NCBI GenBank assembly: GCA_036273715.1
Contig: DASUHB010000072.1
Coordinates: 124,001-188,000, forward strand
DNA length: 64,000 bases
Reading direction: 5' to 3'
From: Gemmatimonadaceae bacterium
Lineage (GTDB): Bacteria; Gemmatimonadota; Gemmatimonadetes; Gemmatimonadales; Gemmatimonadaceae
Shown here: positions 9,277-17,865 of the stretch, in pieces
Position numbering within the stretch: position 1 is the first letter of the stretch
Layout: the number at the start of each line of letters is the position of its first letter
The notes under the pieces: generated by a model
Told to the model about the DNA's origin: nothing
Databases searched by the model: none
The model's input: only the letters and a program-made list of their open reading frames with translations
Program-made: the position numbers and the translations under genes

Positions 9277-9875
9277 GTCTGAAGGCGGGAGAAGTAAGAG
9301 AGCGCGGGCGGGTCCTCGGGGATCCGTCCGCGTTGTCATCTGTGCGCCTGGTCAGTCGCGAGCGCAATTGCGGCACGGGAAGCGAGCGCGGCCTGCTTGA
9401 CACGCTCTCCGGTGGTCTTCAGTTTCTTGCTCCGCCGAGGGACGGCTGATCGCGTTGTGGGAGAGAACCAGGAGTGAGGGGTTGCCGATTGCTCAGGCGC
9501 TGTGCAGGATATGTCGGATGGGTGTTCGGATGGGTGTAATGATTTGATTTGTCACACCACCGACACGAGGGACGCATCGGCGGGCAGCACCCGTGAGCCC
9601 GCCGGCATGACAGAGTGAGCGCGCGAGCACTGCGCGCGGCGTGACGAAATAGATCGCACAAGTTCGAGCGAAGACCGTTTTCAACTCACGTAGTGGTACG
9701 CGTCAGTGTGAGGTGCGATGGTCTGCAGCGAGAGAAGTCCTCCTCGATGTGGCACGCTGTTCCGCTGTTGCCCCAGCGGAACTAGCCCCAGTGCGGCCCC
9801 AACCGCGAGGCCTGGCGGCACAGCGTGCGGATGCGCGGTCATGCTCAATCCTCACTCTCCACAAGGGGCAGCATC
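9277..9875. other. Intergenic region upstream of xoxF
   Basis: About 600 bases with no convincing gene on either strand. A TTGACA hexamer sits at 9397-9402 but no good -10 follows at 17 bases. Short open frames (for example 9493-9684 minus) show no family features. The xoxF ribosome binding site AAGGGG lies about 8 bases before its ATG. The region is the natural place for metal- or alcohol-responsive control, but I cannot point to an operator. Confidence 0.4.
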
Positions 9876-11681
9876 ATGAATCGCTTTACCCGCTTCTCTT
9901 CTTGGGCGGTCCTCGCAGGCACGTTGGCCGTTGGCGCATCAGCCGCCAGCGCCCAGCAACAGCTGATCGAGGCCTCCAAGAATCCGGGCCAGTGGGTCAT
10001 GCCGGGGAGGACGTATGATCTGCAGCGGCATAGTCCGCTCAAGCAGATCACCACGGCGAACGTCAAAGACCTGCAGGTTGCCTGGACGTTCTCGACCGGC
10101 GTGCTTCGCGGGCACGAAGGTAATCCGTTAGTCATAGGCCATGTGATGTACGTGCACTCGGCGTTCCCGAACAAAGTGTTCGCGCTCGATCTTGCGAAGG
10201 CTGGCGCACCGCAGATCTGGCAGTTCACACCGGAACAGCCGGCCGACGTGATTCCGATCGCATGTTGCGACGTCGTGAATCGCGGTCTTGCGTACAGCCC
10301 GAAGTACGATCGCCTCTACATCGAATTGTTGTCCGGCGATCTGCTCGCGCTCGATGCGAAGACCGGCAAGCAGGTGTATCGGGTGAAGAGCGCGGACTAC
10401 AAGAAGGGCGAGACGATGACTAACGCGCCGCTCGTGGTCGGCGACGTCGTCGTGACGGGCATCTCGGGCGGCGAGTTCGGTGTTCGTGGTCGTGTGACCG
10501 CGTTCAGCGCGGTGGACGGCAAGGAGCTGTGGCGGGGCTACAGCACGGGCCCCGACAAGGACGTGCTGATCACGGCGAACACCCTCAAGTCGCCGTATCC
10601 GAGCGACCAGGGCACCGACCTTGGCGTGTCGACGTGGCAGGGCGATCAATGGGAGCGCGGTGGCGGTACGACGTGGGGTTGGTACTCGTACGATCCCGAT
10701 CTCAACCTGTTCTACTACGGCAGCGGAAATCCGGGCGTATGGAATCCGGATCAGCGTCCCGGCGACAACAAGTGGTCGATGTCGATTTGGGCGCGCAATC
10801 CGCAGACGGGTGAGGTGAAGTGGGTCTACCAGATGACGCCGCACGACGCGTGGGACTATGACGGCGTGAACGAGATGGTGCTGTTCGACAAGGACGGGAA
10901 GAAGCTGTTGGCGCACTTCGACCGCAACGGCTTCGGATACACGCTCGATCGCACCACCGGCAAAGTGCTCGTAGCGGAGCCTTACGGCCCGGTGAATTGG
11001 GCGACCAAGATCGACTTGACGACAGGTCGTCCCGTCGAGGATCCTGCAAAGCGCACGAACGCGAAGGGCAACACGCAGGGCATCTGCCCCGCCGCGATCG
11101 GGTTCAAGGATCAGCAGCCGTCGTCGTACGATCCTGAAACTGGTTTGTTCTTCGTGCCGACCAACAACATCTGCATGGACTACGAGGGCGTCGAGGTGAA
11201 GTACTCGGCCGGACAGCCGTACGTGGGAGCCATCGTGCGGATGTTCCCCGGTCCCGGCGGCAACCGTGGCGCCGTGATCGCGTGGGATCCGATGAAGGGC
11301 AAGATCGTGTGGAAGGACAAGGAGAATCTGGCGGCGTATGGTGGCACGATGAACACCGCCGGCGGCGTGGTCTTCTACGGCACGATGGAAGGCTGGCTCA
11401 AGGCGGTCGACGCCAAGACCGGCAAGCTGCTGTGGGAGTTCAAGACGCCTTCGGGAATCATCGGCAGCCCGATGACGTATGTCGGTCCTGATGGCAAGCA
11501 GTATGTGGCGGTGCTGTCGGGTATCGGCGGCTGGGCGGGCATCGGCGTGGCCGCGGGCATCGGCGCAGAGGATCCGACGGCTGGTCTCGGAGCACTCGGC
11601 GCATTTGGCGATGCCGGACACTATTCGAACCAGGGTGGTGTATTGACGGTGTTCGCACTGCCTGGCGCCGCAAAGCCGTAA
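9876..11681 (+). CDS. xoxF: XoxF-type lanthanide-dependent methanol dehydrogenase
   Basis: A 601-residue periplasmic quinoprotein oxidising methanol to formaldehyde (possibly to formate). Signal peptide residues 1-27 (ASAASAQ). PQQ site: vicinal disulfide C130-C131, E200 in GGEFGVRG, N285 in GSGNPG, catalytic D327, and D329 in WDYDG, the Asp that marks XoxF against calcium MxaF (WDYAG). GGTTWGWYSYDP and RPGDNKWSMSIWAR are typical XoxF stretches. No mxaI-like small subunit is nearby. xoxJ and a cytochrome c follow. The gene has no copy of the GTTAGGC motif, unlike most neighbours. Confidence 0.96.
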   Translation: MNRFTRFSSWAVLAGTLAVGASAASAQQQLIEASKNPGQWVMPGRTYDLQRHSPLKQITTANVKDLQVAWTFSTGVLRGHEGNPLVIGHVMYVHSAFPNKVFALDLAKAGAPQIWQFTPEQPADVIPIACCDVVNRGLAYSPKYDRLYIELLSGDLLALDAKTGKQVYRVKSADYKKGETMTNAPLVVGDVVVTGISGGEFGVRGRVTAFSAVDGKELWRGYSTGPDKDVLITANTLKSPYPSDQGTDLGVSTWQGDQWERGGGTTWGWYSYDPDLNLFYYGSGNPGVWNPDQRPGDNKWSMSIWARNPQTGEVKWVYQMTPHDAWDYDGVNEMVLFDKDGKKLLAHFDRNGFGYTLDRTTGKVLVAEPYGPVNWATKIDLTTGRPVEDPAKRTNAKGNTQGICPAAIGFKDQQPSSYDPETGLFFVPTNNICMDYEGVEVKYSAGQPYVGAIVRMFPGPGGNRGAVIAWDPMKGKIVWKDKENLAAYGGTMNTAGGVVFYGTMEGWLKAVDAKTGKLLWEFKTPSGIIGSPMTYVGPDGKQYVAVLSGIGGWAGIGVAAGIGAEDPTAGLGALGAFGDAGHYSNQGGVLTVFALPGAAKP

Positions 11682-11708
11682 GCGAACGAGACGTGCAGGA
11701 AGTGATCG

Positions 11709-11746
11709 AACCCGGTGTCGGAGCGATCGTGCTCCGGCACCGGGTT
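11709..11746 (+). terminator. Strong hairpin between xoxF and xoxJ
   Basis: Sixteen-base stem 11709-11724/11731-11746 with a 6-base loop (GATCGT) and a single G-U wobble. It lies 28 bases after the xoxF stop and 45 before the xoxJ ATG. No T run follows, so it is more likely a partial terminator or a 3' RNA-stabilising element that lets xoxF be made in excess over xoxJ and the cytochrome. Confidence 0.6.
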
Positions 11747-11791
11747 GATCGCGTTAGGCAGTGGCAGTCACTCTTTCGAAAGAAGGACACC

Positions 11792-12685
11792 ATGCAGTAC
11801 TTGCATCGCAGCTGGGTTCGTGGCGCCGCTGTCGCGCTGATCGGCATTCTGGCCGGCGCCGGGTCGAGCGCGCGGGCGCAGGGGGAGAAGGTCAAGCCCC
11901 AGGGGGCGGAGCCGCCGAGCGATTTTCCGATCACGCAGGCGTGGAAGGATTTCAAGATGCTGCGCGTGTGCGGCGATCCGGAGAACATGCCCTTCTCGGA
12001 CCGGCAGCAACAGGGTTTCGAAAACAAGATCGCCGATGTCCTCGCCAGTGCGTTAGGCGACTCGGTGGTGTACACCTGGTGGCCGCATCGGCGCGGGTTC
12101 GTGCGCAACACGCTGAGCGCATCGGAGTGCGACGTGGTGATGGGCGTCCCGGCCGGATACGACCCGGTGCTGACCACGAGTCCGTACTACCGGTCGACGT
12201 ACTACATCGTGACGCGCGCCGATCGCCATTTGAACATCCGGTCGCTGGACGATCCGCGGCTCAAGTCGTTGAAAGTCGGCGTCGGTCTGATCGGCGACGA
12301 CTACACGAACACGCCGCCGGCGCAGGCGTTGGGCACTCATGGCGTGACGCAGAACGTGCGCGGATTCAGTCTGTTTTACGATGAAGACACCCATCCGCAG
12401 GACATCGTGAACGCGGTGGCGAATGGGACGATCGACGTGGCGCTGGTGTGGGGGCCGGTGGCTGGGTATTTCGCCAATGCGTCATCGGTGCCGCTGAGCC
12501 TGGCCGCGCTCCCGGACTCCGACAGCGCGAGCGGTGTGCGGTTTGCGTACGACGTTGCGATCGGGGTCCGTCACTCGGATCGCGAATTCAAGGCAACGCT
12601 CGACTCGTTGCTAACGGAGAAGCGGGATACGATTCAAGGGATCCTGCGGGCCTATCACGTGCCGACGCTGGAGCTCAAGCCCTGA
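11792..12685 (+). CDS. xoxJ: XoxJ-like periplasmic binding protein of quinoprotein clusters
   Basis: A 297-residue protein with a signal peptide (to about residue 30, ARAQ) and a type 2 periplasmic solute-binding fold: LRVCGDPENMPFSD at the mature N terminus, then KVGVGLIGDDYTN and FAYDVAIGVRH. The family accompanies xoxF/mxaF and is thought to help activate or assemble the dehydrogenase, not to serve an ABC transporter; none is encoded here. RBS AAGGA. Same operon as xoxF, downstream of the hairpin. Confidence 0.9.
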   Translation: MQYLHRSWVRGAAVALIGILAGAGSSARAQGEKVKPQGAEPPSDFPITQAWKDFKMLRVCGDPENMPFSDRQQQGFENKIADVLASALGDSVVYTWWPHRRGFVRNTLSASECDVVMGVPAGYDPVLTTSPYYRSTYYIVTRADRHLNIRSLDDPRLKSLKVGVGLIGDDYTNTPPAQALGTHGVTQNVRGFSLFYDEDTHPQDIVNAVANGTIDVALVWGPVAGYFANASSVPLSLAALPDSDSASGVRFAYDVAIGVRHSDREFKATLDSLLTEKRDTIQGILRAYHVPTLELKP

Positions 12686-12762
12686 GGCGGCCGGTCGGGC
12701 CAACCATTCACCTCAAGTCGGTTGAAACCACTCGAACCCGACGCCGACGCGATACAGAATCA

Positions 12763-13359
12763 ATGAACCTGCCGAACGAACACTCTCCGATGCGTGGCCG
12801 GCGTACCTTCAGTCACCGGGCCGGCGGCCTGTGTTTCTTTGCCGTGTGCCTGGTGGCGGTGGCGGCCTTCGCGTGCTCGAAGGACAGCGCAACGGCGCGG
12901 GCATCGACCGCGACACCCGCCGGCTCGACCGCGACCGTCGCGGCAGCGAAGCCGGGGGACACGGTGACGGTGCCCACGGGGACGTACTGCGACAAGCCTA
13001 ACGATTCGGCCGAGGTGTGGAACGAGGCGAATCATCATCGGTCGGATCCGCTGGCGGTCTCGCAGCAGGAGTACGATGGCTGGAAGATGTTCCACGTCTA
13101 CTGCTATCGGTGCCACGGGACGGACGCGTTGGGCAGCGACATCGCGCCCAATCTTCGTCACTCGTTAGGCCCGGAAGGCGGCGTGAACAAGGCGTGTTTC
13201 ATCACGACCGTCTGGAACGGGCGGCCGCCGAAGGGCATGCCGACGTGGAGCACGCTCCTCGATTCGACGCAGATCAACAACCTGTACGCCTACGTGACGG
13301 CCCGCAGCATGGGCGGGTTGGCGCCGGGGCGGCCCCACCTCGGGCAGGTATCGAAGTAG
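12763..13359 (+). CDS. Lipoprotein c-type cytochrome, XoxG-like electron acceptor
   Basis: A 198-residue protein. The N-terminal hydrophobic segment ends in a lipobox with C38 (AFAC), so it is probably membrane-anchored; an Ala/Thr-rich linker follows. The single haem site is C114-x-x-C117-H118 and M159 in KGMPTW is the likely sixth ligand. As part of xoxF-xoxJ-cyt it should take electrons from the dehydrogenase. Start uncertain: the ATG at 12790 would also leave a signal sequence, and neither has a good RBS. Orthology to XoxG is inferred from position. Confidence 0.8.
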   Translation: MNLPNEHSPMRGRRTFSHRAGGLCFFAVCLVAVAAFACSKDSATARASTATPAGSTATVAAAKPGDTVTVPTGTYCDKPNDSAEVWNEANHHRSDPLAVSQQEYDGWKMFHVYCYRCHGTDALGSDIAPNLRHSLGPEGGVNKACFITTVWNGRPPKGMPTWSTLLDSTQINNLYAYVTARSMGGLAPGRPHLGQVSK

Positions 13360-13388
13360 ACCAACGGTCGGAGACGGGGAACGAGGGG

Positions 13389-13414
13389 AAGAGGGTGCGG
13401 TGCAGCACCCTCTT
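13389..13414 (+). terminator. Terminator after the xox genes
   Basis: Perfect 10-base stem AAGAGGGTGC (13389-13398)/GCACCCTCTT (13405-13414) with loop GGTGCA, followed by TCGCGTTT. It lies 30 bases after the cytochrome stop and before the pentapeptide-repeat lipoprotein. Confidence 0.65.
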
Positions 13415-13448
13415 CGCGTTTGCCGGCTATGCGATGCGAGGTGTGCGG

Positions 13449-14246
13449 ATGCGGAGACTCGCTGTGATGCTGGCCGGCGCGGCCGCGATGGCCGTGGCGT
13501 CGACGGTTGCGTTAGGCTGCGACCGGCCGGGCCGGTCCGGCGCGGCGCCAGAGACGGCGGGGACGGCGGTCGCCGACGCGGGGCGGCGGTTGACGCGCGA
13601 TCAAGTGATCGCCGCGCTCGCGCGGGCGACGGACCAGCGGCCGGCGAATTTTGCGGGAGATGATCTCTCGGGCCTGGATCTGTCCGGCGTCGACTTCAAA
13701 GAGGCGAACCTCAGTCGCGCCCGGCTCGTGGGGACGCGCTTCGTGCACGCGAGAATGTTCGGCGTGACGCTGAGCGGCGCGGTGGCCCAGGGAGCGGACT
13801 TCTCGAACGCCGTGTTGGACGTATCGGTAATGCGCGGCACCGATCTCAGTCGCGCGTCGTTCCGCGACGCGAGCCTATACGCGGCGATCATGATCGGCGC
13901 CAACCTCACCGATGCGGATCTCACGCGGGCGCGTGTGATCGCCGCGCTCAACAACGCGACGTTGGTGCGGGCGAAGCTCGACAGCGCGAACCTCGGTGCG
14001 GACCGCGGCAATCAGCCGATGGGCCTCATGTTCACGAATCTCACCGACGCGGATCTTTCCGGCGCCGACCTCTCTCATGCGAATTTGCAGAAGGCGTCGT
14101 TGGTGCGGGCCACGCTGACTGGCGCGAATCTCGCCGGCGCCGACGTCTCGTACGCGGACTTCGATCAGGCCATCGTGACACGGGTGCGCGGCACGAGCGA
14201 GCTCGTCGGCCTGTCGAGAGCGCTCCATGTGCCTAACACATGGTGA
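13449..14246 (+). CDS. Pentapeptide-repeat lipoprotein
   Basis: A 265-residue protein: lipoprotein signal with lipobox VALGC (Cys about residue 24), a short helical part (LTRDQVIAALARA), then about 20 consecutive A(D/N)LxX-type pentapeptides from residue 65 to the C terminus (for example DLSGADLSH), expected to form a right-handed quadrilateral beta helix. Function unknown; such rigid helices often act as scaffolds or interaction surfaces. ATG 13449 is preferred over 13434 for the GAGG upstream. It sits after the xox terminator and ends one base before the convergent DoxX gene. Confidence 0.85.
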   Translation: MRRLAVMLAGAAAMAVASTVALGCDRPGRSGAAPETAGTAVADAGRRLTRDQVIAALARATDQRPANFAGDDLSGLDLSGVDFKEANLSRARLVGTRFVHARMFGVTLSGAVAQGADFSNAVLDVSVMRGTDLSRASFRDASLYAAIMIGANLTDADLTRARVIAALNNATLVRAKLDSANLGADRGNQPMGLMFTNLTDADLSGADLSHANLQKASLVRATLTGANLAGADVSYADFDQAIVTRVRGTSELVGLSRALHVPNTW

Positions 14247-14783
14247 TCAGCCGAGCTTGGCCCACCAGCGATGGGGCCAGCGGGCGCGGATCGCGCCATC
14301 GAGGCCGAAGCAGCGGCCGGCGTGGCCGGCGACGAAGGAGATCATCATGGCGAGCAGCATGACGTGAAAGCCTTGCTGGCCCGAGCTCATGTGCTGCACG
14401 GCGAGCCCGTAGAAGATCACCTGGACCATCCCGCACACGGCGCCTACCGATGTGAACAGGCCGAGGGTGAGCGAGAGGCCGACCGCGGCTTCGCCGAGTC
14501 CGGTGAGGGGGGCGAAGATGTGTGCGTTAGGAATGACGGTGTGCAGGAGGAAATCGCGGTACCCGCCGAACGGATTGTCGGCGGCGTATTTGGAGAGCAG
14601 TTTCGGCATCACCGCGATCCAGCGGTGGTTGGCCGTTGGAACCGGCAGGAAGCCCCAGGCGAGCGCGATGGTCAGCTTGGTGAACAAGCTCCTGACGAAC
14701 CAGATGCCGACGACAATCCGGGTGAATGCGAGCGCGCATTGCGGCGTACGCATGCCGGAACTGGATTCAACACTGGACGTCAT
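14247..14783 (-). CDS. DoxX/DoxD-like membrane protein
   Basis: A 178-residue integral membrane protein with four predicted transmembrane helices (about residues 18-40, 83-105, 108-128 and 135-155) and the arrangement of the DoxX/DoxD family, with ALAFTRIVVGIWFVRS at the first helix. Family members form part of thiosulfate:quinone oxidoreductases or respiratory complexes; here the partner is unknown. Short start MTSSVESS chosen; a longer frame exists upstream. Divergent from the JAMM-like gene. Confidence 0.75.
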   Translation of the reverse strand: MTSSVESSSGMRTPQCALAFTRIVVGIWFVRSLFTKLTIALAWGFLPVPTANHRWIAVMPKLLSKYAADNPFGGYRDFLLHTVIPNAHIFAPLTGLGEAAVGLSLTLGLFTSVGAVCGMVQVIFYGLAVQHMSSGQQGFHVMLLAMMISFVAGHAGRCFGLDGAIRARWPHRWWAKLG

Positions 14784-14830
14784 CGCAGGTTCTCGGTGAG
14801 GGAAGTCCTTCGGATGTGAGCGATCTTCGT

Positions 14831-15373
14831 ATGCGAGCGATGGCGGAAATGGTGGTGGCAGCGTTGTGCGCATCCGCGGTGTCTGCGAGCGCGCAGGGCG
14901 GTGGTTCGTCCGCGCCGAAGGCGCCGGTGAGCGACAGCGCGTTCCGGTTTGCGCCCGAAGCGCGGGGCCCGCTGCACGACTTGTGGGTCAAGAGTCTTGC
15001 GGTGAAGCAAGAGCGCGTGGCATGCCTGGGCGGCTATGTCGTTCATGACGTAGTCTACATCACGCACATCGAGGAGTTGGCGCCGTCGCGCGCCGATTCG
15101 GCGAACATCTCGGCGATAGCTTCGCTTCGTGAGTGCTCGGCGCCGGCGTGGCTCGGGACGGTGCACACCCACATCGCGCGATTTCATGGGCTGCCATACA
15201 GGATTTTCTCGGCGCCGGACCGTTACGTGATGATGTTGTGGCACGAGCGGTGGAAGGCGCCGGGCGTCTTCTGCATCTTGTATTCCGACGTGGATGCGAC
15301 GTGCGAGCTGGGCAATTCGGTGAGCGGTCACGTGCAGTACGAGCATGCGAAGGGCAACGCAGTCGGTTCCTAA
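14831..15373 (+). CDS. Secreted JAMM/JAB-like protein
   Basis: A 180-residue protein with an N-terminal signal (MVVAALCASAVSASAQ). The mature part has HIEE, then GTVHTHI, then FSAPD: a plausible E...HxH...SxxD set of a JAMM zinc metalloprotease, although the spacing between HxH and SxxD is about five residues longer than usual. Most JAMM proteins are cytoplasmic, so export is notable. Start ATG 14831; ATG 14840 is possible. It overlaps the convergent beta-RFAP synthase end by four bases. Confidence 0.5.
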   Translation: MRAMAEMVVAALCASAVSASAQGGGSSAPKAPVSDSAFRFAPEARGPLHDLWVKSLAVKQERVACLGGYVVHDVVYITHIEELAPSRADSANISAIASLRECSAPAWLGTVHTHIARFHGLPYRIFSAPDRYVMMLWHERWKAPGVFCILYSDVDATCELGNSVSGHVQYEHAKGNAVGS

Positions 15374-16386
15374 CGGAGTGCGCGATCGGCGTCGGAGGGC
15401 GGCTCGCGCCATACACGGGCGGCAGCATTGGCGAACGGGCCGCAGAAGACCGCGGCGTCTGGAGCGTGTTCGCGAACGTGCGCGGCGAGCTGCGTTGCGG
15501 CGTTGTCGCCGTCGACGATGCCGTACACGGCTGGTCCCCAGGAGCTCTGCCCAACGCCGGCGGCGCCCCACTCCGTCATCTGTTCGATGAGTGCGGCCCC
15601 GGGTCCGGGGGAGAATGCCCCGCCCTGCGCCGGTGCGAACCAGCGGCCGTTGATGCACTGAATTTCGGTGAGGGCGTGGCCGAACGTGCGGAGATCGCCT
15701 TCGGCGAGCGCGGGCAGCAGCGCCATGAGCACCAGGTGCGAGACGCGCATCACGCTGCGCTCGGGCGGCGGCGGCAAATGCGCGAACGCCGCGTTTTCGG
15801 CCGTTCCGCTCATGCCGGCCTTTCCGGGTGGAATGGCGACGACACAGCGCCACGTTTCCGGCAGATCGAAGCGAGCGAGTCGAGGCGCGGGATCTTTGCT
15901 CCCGGTGCGGCGACCGCCCTCGAGTACGAACCCGCCCTCGGCGAACAGCCACGTGCCGATGGCCGAGCGTTGGGCGCGGCCCGTGATGCGGGCGAGATGA
16001 TCGACGTCGGTGGGCAGCGCGTACAACTCGGCAAGCGCACGGGCGACCGCCAGCGCGAGCTGAGTGCCGGAGCCTAACCCTGAATGCGCGGGGATCGCGC
16101 TGTGGATGCGGATGTGCGCGCCGGTCTCGATGCCATGGTGCGCGAGCACGCGACGGCCGAACTGCACCGCGCGGTTTGCGGCCGGCGACGGGCCCTCGGC
16201 GGTGAGTGATGGCGCGGGCGCTGCTTCGAGGCGAAGCGACGGGTTCGGTACCGCGGCGCCGATGCCGCCGAATCGGCGGCCTAACGCGCCGCGAAGATCG
16301 AGCATGCCGAAGTGGAGGCGCGCCGGCGCCTCGACGAACACGGCGGCCGCCGGCGGCGACTCAGCGCGCACGGGACGCCGGCGCAT
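15370..16386 (-). CDS. mptG: Beta-ribofuranosylaminobenzene 5'-phosphate synthase
   Basis: A 338-residue GHMP-fold protein that joins p-aminobenzoate and PRPP with loss of CO2 and pyrophosphate, the committed step to tetrahydromethanopterin. Seen: the N-terminal substrate segment ARLHFGMLDLRGALGRRFGG, and the GHMP glycine-rich loop HSGLGSGTQLALA near residues 110-122. The family occurs in methanogens and H4MPT-using methylotrophs. It is last in the minus-strand cofactor run, overlapping DUF447 by 26 bases, and directly follows the pab genes that make its substrate. Confidence 0.92.
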   Translation of the reverse strand: MRRRPVRAESPPAAAVFVEAPARLHFGMLDLRGALGRRFGGIGAAVPNPSLRLEAAPAPSLTAEGPSPAANRAVQFGRRVLAHHGIETGAHIRIHSAIPAHSGLGSGTQLALAVARALAELYALPTDVDHLARITGRAQRSAIGTWLFAEGGFVLEGGRRTGSKDPAPRLARFDLPETWRCVVAIPPGKAGMSGTAENAAFAHLPPPPERSVMRVSHLVLMALLPALAEGDLRTFGHALTEIQCINGRWFAPAQGGAFSPGPGAALIEQMTEWGAAGVGQSSWGPAVYGIVDGDNAATQLAAHVREHAPDAAVFCGPFANAAARVWREPPSDADRALR

Positions 16387-16933
16387 GCAGCGTGTCGCGC
16401 ACGTAGGTGTCGAGCAGTGCCATCGCTTCGCGCTCTCGCGGGCCGGCGGTTTTGTCGACGATCACCTGGAGCCGCTCGAAGCCGGCGAGGATCTCCTCGG
16501 CGGGCAGGAGGTGGGTGCGGGTCGACAGGATTGCCGCTTCGAGCACGGCGCCGCGGGCGCGGTTGAAGCCGATGAATTCGCGCTGGGTGCCGTGGTGCAC
16601 GACGCGCGACTCGATGCGCGAGCGCGGCGGCGTGGCGTCGATGGACACGACTTCGATTTCGCGCCAGGAGCACGCGGCATCGAGGACGACTCCCCGGACG
16701 CGCGTCGCAGGGTGTGTCGGAAACTCCGCGGTGCCGATGGCGGTTCGCGCGAAGATCACGACATCATCGGTGGTGTTGATCACGGCGACTCGCGTCGCGC
16801 TGACGTTGTGGAACGTGGTCGTTTCGAGGAACGGCTTGAGGACCAGGTGTTCGTCGCCCCATTCGACGCCCATCGGGGCGATATTGACACGGCCTGCTTC
16901 ATCGAGCGTGGTGAGGATCGATTCGATGATCAT
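16361..16933 (-). CDS. DUF447 family protein of H4MPT clusters
   Basis: A 190-residue protein with a flavin-reductase-like split barrel N-terminal part (VNIAPMGVEW, ETTTFHNV, AVINTTDDV) and a helical C-terminal half. DUF447 genes sit with beta-RFAP synthase and pab genes in methylotrophs and archaea; a role in pterin cofactor synthesis is suspected, the reaction unknown. ATG 16933 overlaps the pabC stop as ATGA, so it is chosen over the GTG nine bases upstream. Confidence 0.85.
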   Translation of the reverse strand: MIIESILTTLDEAGRVNIAPMGVEWGDEHLVLKPFLETTTFHNVSATRVAVINTTDDVVIFARTAIGTAEFPTHPATRVRGVVLDAACSWREIEVVSIDATPPRSRIESRVVHHGTQREFIGFNRARGAVLEAAILSTRTHLLPAEEILAGFERLQVIVDKTAGPREREAMALLDTYVRDTLHAPASRAR

Positions 16934-17865
16934 TGCCGGCACTCGCGGGCCACGAGGTCGTCGAGGGCCGCGGCGAGGCGCGCGGTAACGGGCCCGGGCG
17001 CTCCGTTAGGCAGTGATCGATCGTCGGCGCTCGCTATCGGCGCGATGCCGCGAATGGCGCTGGTGAGAAACGCTTCGTCCGCGTCCGCGAGGTCCCGCGT
17101 CTCGAGCACTTCTTCGCGGGCCGCGAGCTGGAGCGCGGCGGCGAGCTCGAGCACCGCGGCGCGGGTGACGCCCGGCAAGATGCCGCAGCTGCGCGGCGGG
17201 GTGCGAAGCATCGAGCCGCTGACGAGAAAAATGTTGCTGGCGGTCGCCTCCGAGAGGTGGCCTGCGGTGTCGAGGAAGAGGGCGTCGTCGGCGCCGGCGG
17301 CCCGCGCCTGGCTGAGCGCGACGATGTTATCGGCATACGACAGCGTTTTCACACCGGCGGTTGGCGCGAACTCGTTGCGGCGGCCCTCGGCGACGCGAAC
17401 GCGGACTGCGCGAGCGGCGATCGGTGCCGCAGGCGGCATGTCGTGCACGGTGAGCACGGTGACCGGCTCGGAGGCGACGGGCGGCGCGACGCCGCGCGCA
17501 CCGGCGCCGCGGGTGAGCGTAAGGCGGAGGGCCGCGTCGGCCCAACCGAGATCGAACGCGGTGTTCGCAGCTGCGGCGATGGTGTCGGGCACATCCTCCG
17601 GGATGGCCAGTCCCATGATCTTCGCGCCGGCGGCGAGCCGTTCGAGATGGCGATCGAGGCGGAACACGGCGCCGTGCGCGATGCGCATCGTCTCGAAGAC
17701 GCCATCGCCGAGTGTGAAGCCGCGGTCGAACGCGGAAATCGCCGCGCGGGAGGGATCGGCGCGGCGGCCGTCCACCCAGAGGAGCGGGGCGGGATTTCCG
17801 TTAGGCGTCGCTTGCGCCGCGCCTGGGTCGTGCGCGCGACCCGGCGCCGTGCGCGCCGCCGTCAT
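16930..17865 (-). CDS. pabC: Class IV PLP enzyme, probable aminodeoxychorismate lyase
   Basis: A 311-residue fold-type IV PLP enzyme. FDRGFTLGDGVFETMR near the start and GVKTLSYADN with the PLP-binding Lys mark the family; EATASNIFLV and the GILPGVTR phosphate loop follow. Position between pabA and DUF447, with ATGA overlaps on both sides, supports ADC lyase, which gives p-aminobenzoate for H4MPT (and folate). D-amino acid or branched-chain aminotransferases share the fold, so the assignment leans on context. Confidence 0.82.
   Translation of the reverse strand: MTAARTAPGRAHDPGAAQATPNGNPAPLLWVDGRRADPSRAAISAFDRGFTLGDGVFETMRIAHGAVFRLDRHLERLAAGAKIMGLAIPEDVPDTIAAAANTAFDLGWADAALRLTLTRGAGARGVAPPVASEPVTVLTVHDMPPAAPIAARAVRVRVAEGRRNEFAPTAGVKTLSYADNIVALSQARAAGADDALFLDTAGHLSEATASNIFLVSGSMLRTPPRSCGILPGVTRAAVLELAAALQLAAREEVLETRDLADADEAFLTSAIRGIAPIASADDRSLPNGAPGPVTARLAAALDDLVARECRQ

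Noticed and set aside
9493-9684. Small minus-strand ORF of 63 codons upstream of xoxF
   Set aside because: No ribosome binding site, no conserved-looking features; likely chance.
10128-11621. Long minus-strand open frame of 497 codons
   Set aside because: It is antisense to the unambiguous xoxF gene and is His/Arg-rich shadow coding caused by GC bias.
9876-11681. Calcium methanol dehydrogenase (mxaF) call
   Set aside because: The WDYDG motif has the lanthanide Asp and no mxaI or mxa maturation genes are present.
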